From Sipunculus nudus (taxonomy: Eukaryota > Annelida > Sipuncula > Golfingiida > Sipunculidae), in contig CM049310.1 of assembly GCA_026874595.1 (NCBI GenBank), positions 126,001 to 190,000 on the forward strand: a stretch of DNA of 64,000 bases. The letters are read 5' to 3'. Shown one piece after another: positions 18,613-27,508 of the stretch; within the stretch, counting starts at the first letter, position 1; each line of letters begins with the position of its first letter. Under the pieces are notes generated by a model. That model ran no database searches. It had not been told where the DNA came from and saw only the letters and a program-made list of their open reading frames with translations. A program made the position numbers and the translations under genes.

Positions 18613-21552
18613 ATGACGGAAACGTCGCCATGTGTGACCGGCAGTCACATCGCTTCTGAGAATGGGAACATGACAGGTACGAGGATCATGATTCTTGCAT
18701 GGAGGTTTCATGCCATATCCCACGACGGAATGTGTGCCTTGGCTACTTTCACCTGCGTTCCGTGTGAGGGGAGAGATAAGGGCGTCCGATATCTGCCTCT
18801 GCCTTTTAAAATACCGGGAGGGTTGAATGTCATGTTACATGCACGTCTGCCGAAAGACCACAGGGACTCGCATACCTGGAAGTGCCCTTGGACATTCTGT
18901 GACAAACTCCCGACCGAAAATAGCGTGTGGCACGATTTCATACCTCACCTTTTTCAGGCACTCTGCATGCACCTATCCGCTGCTAGTAGGAACAAAGAGC
19001 ACCCGCTCGCCTGTTTCCCTCCGCTGATGACTAGTGGTGTGCGACCTGTCTTCCTGCCGCCACCCCGTGGCGGGACCAGGAGGTACCCAGGTGTTCTCTC
19101 ACACTTTGCGCTTGACCATTCGGAGATGGACATGCGTGCGTGGCTGCATGTGAAACGCTTACGTTTACCAAAAGATGTCATCGGAAATGTTTCCTGGCCT
19201 GCACACGACCTCCACCGGAAATCGACAAACCGTGCGACCGACGGTGATGCGGACGCAATCACGGAGCGAACATTCACACGAGTCGTCAATTCGGCCGTAC
19301 ACGAGTCACTCAACGTATGCAATGGTCACCGCCAAAGGCACAACGCTGTCGCATGGGACCCGCTTTCGCGCGCCGTCATACACTTATTGCAGACGTCCGG
19401 TGCCACGATGAACGTACCCTCAGATATGTTCACATTGCCACAGCTCACATTAGCACGATGCCCTGTACCACAAACAGCCAACCCTTTGAGGAAAGCGCGT
19501 GAATTGAGTGCATTTTCCGAAATGCTCAACCAATGTTTAGAGGACACGGAGTTCGGCGGTGCGTTCCTATTGTGTCAACCTCCATCACACACGCTCCCGG
19601 ATGACATCCATTGGCTGGACGTCAGCTCTGACCTAAGTGACATCAGACATGGTGCCTTCGCGCAGGCGTCATGGGTCCTGGAACACATGTGTCCTTCGCC
19701 CCTGCACAGGTCGGAGCTTTTTATTATATTACCCTACGGTTGTGTGGTTACTGGCCAGGGTAAATTGGCCTTTGTGAATTCGGGTGTCCCGTGTCACGCA
19801 GGCGAGGATAGCCTGCACGCCCATATATCCATCATGGGATGGCCGCTGAATTTGTCACCTCAAGCTTTTGTTGCGGATGTCGCCATACCCCTGTCAAAAC
19901 GGCATAGCAAAAGCACAACAGAACCACATAGCCGAATCCCAATTGAGCCACATACGTGCAATCCATGCGTCTGCAACGAAGGAGAACCCCTTTCAGAACA
20001 GAACCAAGCACGCGATGATGAGGGTGCCGATAAAGATAATCATGCGGTCACTATCGTCAAAGGACTCCCGCCGCAAACGGGAGGGGTGATTTATGCCAAG
20101 CGGGGCGTTCACACGGGGCAGTTTTACGGTATGGACGCCAACCAGTTTTACCCCACCCTAGGAGCACACCTGGACACGGAGTATTTACGTGAGCTGCTGG
20201 CTTGGTTGGCGGAACGCAGGCGCTTATTCTCACCATCGAAATCGGCCGCCTCCCGCGTAAAAGCCTGTCAAGTGTGCACTTACGGACAGTCGAAGTATTA
20301 CGCCCCTGAGCTCTATGACAGATGGACACAACTGGCACAGCAGGCAAGCACAGCTATGGTGGAGTGCGTGCCTAAAACGAATCGTTTGTTGCGCGTGATG
20401 AAAGACAGCGTACTGTTCGAGGCTTCCCCAGACCTAACGGGCACAAGTGAAGACGCGGTTGCAGGGTCTGATGCGGAACTGGAGATATTTCAAAGCAGAG
20501 TACAGAGTCTGACAGGCTTTGCTGAGATGACCTTCAAACTCGAAGGGTCCTACAACCTCGTCGGCCTCATCGGGCCCTGTCATTTATTTCACGCCAAACG
20601 CGATCCAGCGTCCGGTTGGCGCTTGTCCAAGGTAACCGGCATCCACAGGTCTGATCATTGCCAAGCTGTCTCAGAGGCCATCGACGCCACGTTACATGAG
20701 GTCGTGCTGATACTCGGCGGAAAAGCAGACACTGGCTGCCCTGTGGAAGTCGCAACGCGAGATGAAGTGGAACAGTGTGTGCGTGCAGGCATGAAAGAAA
20801 TGTACAAACACTGGCCGACAACGTGGGAAGTGCACACGACAGACCTAAAAGGCGTTTTGGGAAATCAACCCGATCTCGTCAATCGGTTCCTCCTGCCCGC
20901 TTTCCCGACAAAGCTGTCAGCTCCTACGAAGGGGGCACACTGCAAACAGAAGGGTGATTTTGCCGAAGTAACAAAAGCCCTGGTGTCACTGCGAGATTTC
21001 GATCCTTACGTGTGGAAGGAAGGCCGTTTGCCTGTACGTTTGACCGTGAAGGGGAAAGCGGGGCCTTACGTTTGGGTTGAACGCCCCGCAGTGTACAGTC
21101 CGGCCGACTGGGCATACAGCCCTTTCCACAGGGGGTTGCTGGGAGACGCCGAACACGCGGGCCGCCCTATCCTGTCATGTTCCAAAATCAAAGCACGAAA
21201 CGTGCCGGCAGAGGACCTGTGTTTCAACGTGGGACTAGTGCACCGTGACCACGTCTTGCCAGGCACAACCTTAGACTGGGAAAGGTACAACGACGTACTG
21301 TACGCGGCGGTGCTGCCAGTCTTGCGAACTGTAACAACGGCGCAACTGCAGAAGATGCTATCGCACATATTTCATTCCGTCGCCGTCCAACACACACCCC
21401 CACGGTCTGCCCACGCGCAAGAAAACCTGTTACCCTACGGTATAAAATCGCTGTGTCCAACCACCATGGCAGAGTGCCAAAGATTGCTGCGTCTTGATGA
21501 CGAACGCACCCTGTTGTGCGATTCAGATTCATGTTACCCGTCTTGTTCGTGA
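18613..21552 (+). CDS. Candidate UL8-like inactivated B-family polymerase
   Basis: A 979-residue protein from the ATG at 18613; the frame also opens at a GTG at 18571. Near residue 510 there is a motif resembling palm motif A of B-family DNA polymerases (MDANQFYP). About 60 residues on comes a basic segment ending in YG (KACQVCTYGQSKYYAP), like motif B. A further 50 residues on, a strand reads VMKDSVLF where active polymerases have Y-x-D-T-D-S, so the catalytic Asp pair is broken. The herpesvirus helicase-primase accessory subunit UL8 is known to be an inactivated B-family polymerase, which fits this pattern. A role with the primase candidate at 629-4318 would follow. The last residues are Cys/Ser-rich. 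This is motif reading only. Confidence 0.45.
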   Translation: MTETSPCVTGSHIASENGNMTGTRIMILAWRFHAISHDGMCALATFTCVPCEGRDKGVRYLPLPFKIPGGLNVMLHARLPKDHRDSHTWKCPWTFCDKLPTENSVWHDFIPHLFQALCMHLSAASRNKEHPLACFPPLMTSGVRPVFLPPPRGGTRRYPGVLSHFALDHSEMDMRAWLHVKRLRLPKDVIGNVSWPAHDLHRKSTNRATDGDADAITERTFTRVVNSAVHESLNVCNGHRQRHNAVAWDPLSRAVIHLLQTSGATMNVPSDMFTLPQLTLARCPVPQTANPLRKARELSAFSEMLNQCLEDTEFGGAFLLCQPPSHTLPDDIHWLDVSSDLSDIRHGAFAQASWVLEHMCPSPLHRSELFIILPYGCVVTGQGKLAFVNSGVPCHAGEDSLHAHISIMGWPLNLSPQAFVADVAIPLSKRHSKSTTEPHSRIPIEPHTCNPCVCNEGEPLSEQNQARDDEGADKDNHAVTIVKGLPPQTGGVIYAKRGVHTGQFYGMDANQFYPTLGAHLDTEYLRELLAWLAERRRLFSPSKSAASRVKACQVCTYGQSKYYAPELYDRWTQLAQQASTAMVECVPKTNRLLRVMKDSVLFEASPDLTGTSEDAVAGSDAELEIFQSRVQSLTGFAEMTFKLEGSYNLVGLIGPCHLFHAKRDPASGWRLSKVTGIHRSDHCQAVSEAIDATLHEVVLILGGKADTGCPVEVATRDEVEQCVRAGMKEMYKHWPTTWEVHTTDLKGVLGNQPDLVNRFLLPAFPTKLSAPTKGAHCKQKGDFAEVTKALVSLRDFDPYVWKEGRLPVRLTVKGKAGPYVWVERPAVYSPADWAYSPFHRGLLGDAEHAGRPILSCSKIKARNVPAEDLCFNVGLVHRDHVLPGTTLDWERYNDVLYAAVLPVLRTVTTAQLQKMLSHIFHSVAVQHTPPRSAHAQENLLPYGIKSLCPTTMAECQRLLRLDDERTLLCDSDSCYPSCS

Positions 21553-21633
21553 ATATCAAACCAATACGGATTCACCCTTCGAAGCGCCCGTGTACACACA
21601 CGCGATAAGACCAGATACAGCTTTGAAATAACT

Positions 21634-22593
21634 ATGGAAAACGGACATGCAAAGCGCTCCGAGTTTACGGATTTATACGTTGGTTTCCAACTTTTGGACA
21701 GATCTGCCGGTATGAGGGATTTCATTGAATGGCTGCTCCACCTTAAACACGATGACACGTTTACATTCTGCGGTGGACCAGACGCATTTACTAACAGACG
21801 AAAGCACATAGCATACCGTATGGCCCGATGCTTCGCTGATTACGCCCTCGTGCTGGAGGCAATACACTTCGCGCTAGAACGCATAGGACTGGAAGACCCC
21901 ACACTGTGGGCAGCTTTTATGCCGGACGGAGTCGGTTTGCGCATATCCGCCTTCATGCAAAACAAAACGTATTCGTCTCTGTGGGCGTCTGTGGGTAAAC
22001 CCCATGAAATTGAGCTCAGGACGGCCTGGGCGGCGGCAACCCAATTCTGGACGCCAACGGGAACACCATACGCAGAAGAGGGCCATTTCCACCTGTCGTA
22101 CGACCACGCACGTGACCCCGTACCGGGCGCCTTGCGTTTCACCGCATGCGGAGCTCTGGCTTTGGCTTGCGTGTCGACCAATACGGCCGCTAGGATGGGA
22201 CAGATGCTACGTTTCCACATGGACCGGAGGCTTGCACTGCCGGCCATAGTCATACGTGACATGGCGCTCGGGTTCCTCATGATGTCGGGTGCAATACGCC
22301 ACAAGAGCGAAGGTTTTATTTACACCGTAGACATGGATATGATACACCCTTTGCGCAGGCTGCTGAAGTCACACGCCTCCACTTGTGCTCTACCCGACGC
22401 CGATATGAATGGTGCCGCTCACGGATCAAACGCGTGCCGCGGGAAGTGTACAGGACACGTCTGGGCCACTGTGTTCCGACTGTTACAGGCCGGGGATGCA
22501 ATGGACCCAGTAGCACAGTACGCAAGGGACATGCGCCTGTCACACGAACACGTGTGGAACGGTGGGTTGGGTCGCGGAAACGATATCCCATAA
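21634..22593 (+). CDS. Hypothetical protein
   Basis: A 319-residue protein starting 81 bases after the stop of the UL8-like gene, on the same strand. It is compact, with even composition, no signal peptide and no membrane helix. It contains spaced Cys and His residues in the C-terminal third (CRGKCTGHVW) but no standard zinc finger. The gene ends at the poly(A) signal at 22794-22799. I do not recognise the family; a structural or nuclear role is possible. Confidence 0.65.
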   Translation: MENGHAKRSEFTDLYVGFQLLDRSAGMRDFIEWLLHLKHDDTFTFCGGPDAFTNRRKHIAYRMARCFADYALVLEAIHFALERIGLEDPTLWAAFMPDGVGLRISAFMQNKTYSSLWASVGKPHEIELRTAWAAATQFWTPTGTPYAEEGHFHLSYDHARDPVPGALRFTACGALALACVSTNTAARMGQMLRFHMDRRLALPAIVIRDMALGFLMMSGAIRHKSEGFIYTVDMDMIHPLRRLLKSHASTCALPDADMNGAAHGSNACRGKCTGHVWATVFRLLQAGDAMDPVAQYARDMRLSHEHVWNGGLGRGNDIP

Positions 22594-23141
22594 TTCAACC
22601 CTACCTTTCCCACCTCCACTATTCCCGGGGATCTCTGCAACTGCAGAAACGTCTTGACGGATTGACAAAGACGAAACTGTAAGTAAGAAGCAGGTGGCTG
22701 GAAATGAGGAACCCTACAGAATCAGACCGAGTTTTTGGACACTGATCATATCATACACACTCGTATTTCATCAAGAAATTGAGTTCAGACCACAATAAAG
22801 ATAGATATATATTTATTTATTGTTTCACATTGTCATTGCTCTGCTGTGTTTTCGAATGTGTATGTGCGTGTGTGTGATGTAGGTCATATGACAAAACGCT
22901 CTACAGGTACAAAAGTCCAGCGCGATCAAATAACGTACACGTCAGAACGGCTGATTGGGGTACCTGACAAAAAAAAACAATGTACAATTATAACAGTTTA
23001 AAGTTGTATACACATCACAAAGAGAAACATATACCACATCACTCGCAAAACTGGTTTGGCTGGACCACAACAAAACATACGTTGTCACATGTAAATGTCC
23101 GACACGCGCAAATCCCATGATGGGGACAGTATCAAACCTTT
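22594..23141. other. Convergent 3' spacer with back-to-back poly(A) signals
   Basis: AATAAA at 22794-22799 on the plus strand is followed at once by TTTATTTATT (about 22810-22819), which reads as tandem AATAAA on the minus strand for the gene ending at 23142. That leftward signal lies about 320 bases beyond its stop. The remainder is AT- and TG-rich with no gene. Confidence 0.55.
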
Positions 23142-24740
23142 TCAATCAGTATTGGGTTCCACGATGCAACACAACAATGCCACGTCCATATTGTCGTCAA
23201 GCAGTACTCTTGACATGTAGTCACCATGTGTAACAAACACGTCGAAGGGCGACACAAGAGACTCCAAGACCAGTTGCACAAAACGTCTGCCCTCCTCGGA
23301 AAACCTGACAGCTTCCACGACACGGGCGAATTCGGGGTCCTCAACCACCACGATGGGTCCAGACCGAGCGTCCTTACAGATTACACAATTGTATGTGTTC
23401 AACGTCTCACCCCATGTCCCCGTGAGTTCATATCGCCATTGTGGTTTGACGGGTAGTTCCTCCACGCAGCACACGGTGATAATCTGGTCGCATTTCTTAT
23501 GTGCATATCGTAGACCTTCCGTGTTTGCTGCAAAGTTCGCATAAACGAGGATGTGTGGGTACGATATTAACGCAGCGGACATAATATCACAGATCACTCG
23601 GGGTTGCAGATGACGGACAACCGTGATCAGATCACGGTCAAGCGCTGTGGCCGTTCGCCTGTGCGTTACAGACGGTCGCAGTGGTCCAACGTATCTCTTC
23701 TCTTTCACATGATGTTCTGCGACGTCTGATGTTTCGGCACGCAACTGCTGTACGTGACTGTGACAACCGCCAGCATGAGACTCATTGGATGCGGCTTTGG
23801 GCTTTCGCCGAATCTTGCACATCAACATTACCGTCCTTCCGTTGACAGAAGCCCTGTTGACATCATCTGTCAGCAACACCTGCCAGGGGTTGGTGTCAGT
23901 ATCCTCCTCGGTCACCATGGCTTCCAAGAGGCTTTGCAAAAACGCACGACCGCCATCGGAATCGCTCGCGGCGCGCACAAGGCATTCAAGCTTTGGGTAC
24001 GTCACCAGCACCATACGTTCGCCACTAGCGTTTGTGTACGCCCCACAATGGAACGTACTCAGCACCTGGTCCCATTTTCCAACAAGACTGTAACTGTGAT
24101 CGGGCTGTAAGGGCAATTCCTGAACGCAGTATATGGTAAAATCCTTTCCGCAAAACACGTTTTCCTGTGATGCAAATTGCACAACGCAATCAAGCATGTG
24201 TGGGAAGAAGGCCAATGCTGCCGCCACCAGATCACATATTAATTCGGGGTTCAGTTGCTCGACGAGTTCGGACGCTGCTCGGTTGGTACACAGAAAGAAC
24301 AAATCTCTCTGTTCTGATGAACTTGTCATAATTCCTTGATCAGTTCCCGTTGGTCTGGCACCGGGGTGTTTATCGGGACACTCTAGCAGGACCTCCGCCA
24401 CAGTGGAAACTGCACCCTGAACGCCAGTGTCGTTAAGATAGATCACGTTCCCCGGTCTCTGGACTGTTTGCGGGGATTTCAACTGGCATCTCACGTCCAG
24501 ATAACACACACCGGAAATGTGTGATCGCAAGCATGCAAACGATACATGACCGGGCCTACCTTTTGGTTTGGCGGTATCGTTACACGTCCCGGGTTCCCCA
24601 TCGTTCGATTTGGTACACGCGGTACCATCCGGTCGAGGGGCTTCCACTTCGCGATCTGATATGACAGTCTTACCCGTGCTGCAGCCTTCAGCTTCAACTT
24701 TCTTTGTCGCCGGGAGCGACGTGTTTTCGTTCGACGACAT
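23142..24740 (-). CDS. Hypothetical protein with an internal duplication
   Basis: A 532-residue protein beginning at an ATG. Two modules of about 150-170 residues (roughly 160-310 and 375-530) are clearly related. Both contain P-x-x-I-C-D-x-x-x-A-A-L, F/Y-P-H, an E-E/Q-L-P-x-x-P core strand, a Y-x-L-x-G-x-W-x-x-x-L-x-T-x-x-C segment, G-R-x-F-x-Q-x-x-L-E, and a hydrophobic end strand. The N-terminal 100 residues are low-complexity. No catalytic residues are evident, and the duplicated fold could be a binding domain. The TATA at about 24866-24876 lies between it and the divergent gene at 24987. Confidence 0.7.
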   Translation of the reverse strand: MSSNENTSLPATKKVEAEGCSTGKTVISDREVEAPRPDGTACTKSNDGEPGTCNDTAKPKGRPGHVSFACLRSHISGVCYLDVRCQLKSPQTVQRPGNVIYLNDTGVQGAVSTVAEVLLECPDKHPGARPTGTDQGIMTSSSEQRDLFFLCTNRAASELVEQLNPELICDLVAAALAFFPHMLDCVVQFASQENVFCGKDFTIYCVQELPLQPDHSYSLVGKWDQVLSTFHCGAYTNASGERMVLVTYPKLECLVRAASDSDGGRAFLQSLLEAMVTEEDTDTNPWQVLLTDDVNRASVNGRTVMLMCKIRRKPKAASNESHAGGCHSHVQQLRAETSDVAEHHVKEKRYVGPLRPSVTHRRTATALDRDLITVVRHLQPRVICDIMSAALISYPHILVYANFAANTEGLRYAHKKCDQIITVCCVEELPVKPQWRYELTGTWGETLNTYNCVICKDARSGPIVVVEDPEFARVVEAVRFSEEGRRFVQLVLESLVSPFDVFVTHGDYMSRVLLDDNMDVALLCCIVEPNTD

Positions 24741-24986
24741 TTTTGTGCAACAGCCTCGACGGCGGCGTAGAGGTCTATGAGGGCATACCTACCAACCGCG
24801 ATATTTATGAGGCTGTGGAAGTGCCGGTGCATCACGTGATCACATGTACCAGCGGCTGTCACATTTATATATATGATGTGGTATCAGTCAACCCCCCCTC
24901 CAGATTTTGCCAAAAACGGGTTACACACGTGACGCACGCTGATTGGACGACCGTCAGCCGACTGGGCATACAAAGTGCTCCTGCGC

Positions 24987-27269
24987 ATGCTGCCCGGCCA
25001 TTTCTCTGATGCCAGTTACGCCGACATGCAAACCCCAAACGCGCACTGCTATTCAGAAGGTCTAGCCATACGCGTGGATGAGCTTCTGTCCCTGGTGCAA
25101 ACAGGTCTCAGGAGGAAAGACATCCAACACGTGTTGCAGGCCACCGATGAACTGTTAGGATCAAGACGACCGCCCAAACTAAAATGGAAACACGTTGTAA
25201 AGTTCCTGCTGGAAGACCATTGCTTGGCACCGGCGCGTGTTTTCACGTTAGTGGCCGATTTGTCAAATGCAACGGGGAGCAAGTCGAAACGCAACATGAG
25301 ATCTGTCATTGAAACTCTGTTGGACGTGAAAACATCTCGTGTAGCTGTGTGCATGTGTACCGCGACTTTGACCCCTCCCTTCCTGCACCCGAGAACCCCG
25401 CTTCCACCGATGAGGGTGTTTCAACCGGACGCAACTCTGATACCGTTGGTGGAATCGGAACCAGGGACAATGTCCGCCGCGCTCGCCCTGACCAATCTGC
25501 TGCGGGCATGGCGTGATTGGAAAAACAAGGTGGAAGAATGTAACGACTGGGACGTGAATCCGATCGTGACCGGTGACACGAAAGACGACATCGCGGTTTG
25601 GCTGTTGTCAGCAGCCAGACACGTAGCCATGTGCATGACGTGCTGTCCGGCAAAGGTCACAGACGCAGGGAAGGCAGTGTTGCAGAGTAAGCCACACGGG
25701 AAACCACAGCTTATCGACCTGGTGCTGTCTCTGCTACAACGGGAGGCCATAGCTGACCGGGACAGTTACATGCAAGTGTTCATATCGGCGTGTGGCAAGT
25801 TTGCACGATACGGTGACCCTGTTTTGATTCTCTTCTGTGTCGTGATCAGGTACCTGATGTGCATGTGCCCTCCTGCACTGAAGAACCGGAAAGGCGGCCG
25901 GGGGCAGCTTGTGAACCACGACGCTTCCAAAACGTTGCTGGTCGACGAGGTGTTGGTTAAACCAAAGTCTCTACCACCTTTGAACGCGATGCCTGACTAC
26001 GCCATCGACCGTACAACCAGACGGGGCAGGACGGGACGCAGCGTCCCACAGCCACCAGGGTTGGTTACCGAGCGTGCAGCAGACCCCACCCACTGTACAG
26101 AGTTTTACGGTGCCCGGCGGAAACGTTCGCACCAGTCGATGGAACGTTACGCCGAATTGTATCCCGTTATTACAAACCAGTGGGTGTGTACCAGACCGAA
26201 GCGGCCACGCAAGACCCACACACGCGGGGGTGGAAACCCTGCAACAGAGGTATGCAAACGACTTAGGAAATGTTTCCCATCCATGACCCAACCATGTGAC
26301 AGCGACGTTTATGGGCTTTCGTTGCCCAAGTGTGATCGCTTTTCCCGGAAAAGGAAGCAAAAAGACACAGGTGACGCAGACGCTAAACGCCCCAAATGCC
26401 ACGAGGTAACATGTGGACCAGTTCGAATGACCCTTAACTGCAGATGTCCTGCTGACATCCTGAAACAGCGTTTCACATCCATCACAGAACTAGAAGAGGT
26501 CATGAGCCGCCTGCCTCTGTTGCATGTGCCGCATCAGAAAACGAAATCGTTCACGAGAGCTGATTTGAAATCGCAGCAGGTGTTCAAAGGCCCCATGCTC
26601 TATCACGACGCAAAACAATTGGCGTTCAGGCACGCAGCCATGAACATTTTCCTCGGGGACAAGCACACTCCGGGCTGCGTAGAGTTTTTCTGTAACGGCG
26701 TGATGTCGTACATGCAGACCAACCTGCATATTGCCTTCGGATTGGAATACTCTTACGTATGCGGCAGCCACCACACATTTTACAACCATTTTGCCGACGG
26801 TGGGCCAACGGGATGTTTTGTCATTGACCATAACGAGCTGGGTCTCGCGCCCCTGCACAAACTGTCGGCTGACGACGCCAAACGCTTGCCGCTATCTTTA
26901 TGGCTTCATTTGGCCTACCGGTTTGTTCTGCGGATCGGTATATCACCTCAAAACACGTTGTTGGTGGACCGCAACACGGCCTTCGCCAATGCAACCTTTC
27001 TCAACGAAAGGAGACTCCCCGTGCCCTACACAGCAGATCTGACTGAATGCCTGATGGGAAAGAACATACCACAGGATGTGGCCAAAGTTATGAAAGAAAC
27101 TGTGTCGAAGCACAAGACTGAACTGGCCGTCAAACTAAGACGTGCGTTCAAACCGGGATCACAGACGTTACAAAACATATATAAACTGGCAGAGATGATG
27201 AAAGTAGATATACCGGAGTACGTAACCGGCACGGCTGAATTCATCAGCAAATTGATCGAAGCCTCCTGA
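24987..27269 (+). CDS. Large hypothetical protein, conserved-looking C-terminal domain
   Basis: A 760-residue protein from the ATG at 24987 (a second in-frame ATG at 25026 is also plausible). The N-terminal 250 residues are helical. Residues about 320-480 are basic, with several K/R clusters (for example KRPRKTH and RKRKQK) that look like nuclear localisation signals. The C-terminal 240 residues form a compact domain with many aromatic, Asp and Asn residues, including a G-I-S-P-x-N strand followed by V-D-R-N that faintly recalls the nucleotide-binding lobe of kinase-fold proteins. A convincing match was not reached. Poly(A) signals lie at 27393 and about 27415. Confidence 0.65.
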   Translation: MLPGHFSDASYADMQTPNAHCYSEGLAIRVDELLSLVQTGLRRKDIQHVLQATDELLGSRRPPKLKWKHVVKFLLEDHCLAPARVFTLVADLSNATGSKSKRNMRSVIETLLDVKTSRVAVCMCTATLTPPFLHPRTPLPPMRVFQPDATLIPLVESEPGTMSAALALTNLLRAWRDWKNKVEECNDWDVNPIVTGDTKDDIAVWLLSAARHVAMCMTCCPAKVTDAGKAVLQSKPHGKPQLIDLVLSLLQREAIADRDSYMQVFISACGKFARYGDPVLILFCVVIRYLMCMCPPALKNRKGGRGQLVNHDASKTLLVDEVLVKPKSLPPLNAMPDYAIDRTTRRGRTGRSVPQPPGLVTERAADPTHCTEFYGARRKRSHQSMERYAELYPVITNQWVCTRPKRPRKTHTRGGGNPATEVCKRLRKCFPSMTQPCDSDVYGLSLPKCDRFSRKRKQKDTGDADAKRPKCHEVTCGPVRMTLNCRCPADILKQRFTSITELEEVMSRLPLLHVPHQKTKSFTRADLKSQQVFKGPMLYHDAKQLAFRHAAMNIFLGDKHTPGCVEFFCNGVMSYMQTNLHIAFGLEYSYVCGSHHTFYNHFADGGPTGCFVIDHNELGLAPLHKLSADDAKRLPLSLWLHLAYRFVLRIGISPQNTLLVDRNTAFANATFLNERRLPVPYTADLTECLMGKNIPQDVAKVMKETVSKHKTELAVKLRRAFKPGSQTLQNIYKLAEMMKVDIPEYVTGTAEFISKLIEAS

Positions 27270-27392
27270 TAAGACTTGTTAGAAATCATGTCACAACTGC
27301 CAAACTGGACATTTCAATATGTACAGACACACACATATACACATATGTACAGACACACATATACACACAATGCAACATCAAAACCTGCATAC

Positions 27393-27461
27393 AATAAATA
27401 TATTTTGTTTAATGAATAAATATCACATTGCACATTATGACTGTATGTGTTTGGTTTTATT
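27393..27461. terminator. Convergent poly(A) signals
   Basis: AATAAA at 27393-27398 and again near 27415-27420 on the plus strand serve the gene ending at 27269. TTTATT at 27456-27461 gives AATAAA on the minus strand, 48 bases after the stop of the gene ending at 27509. Confidence 0.6.
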
Positions 27462-27508
27462 CGGTTTTGTATCATGAGTGTTTTGTTCCATATAGGATAC
27501 GACGAAAG

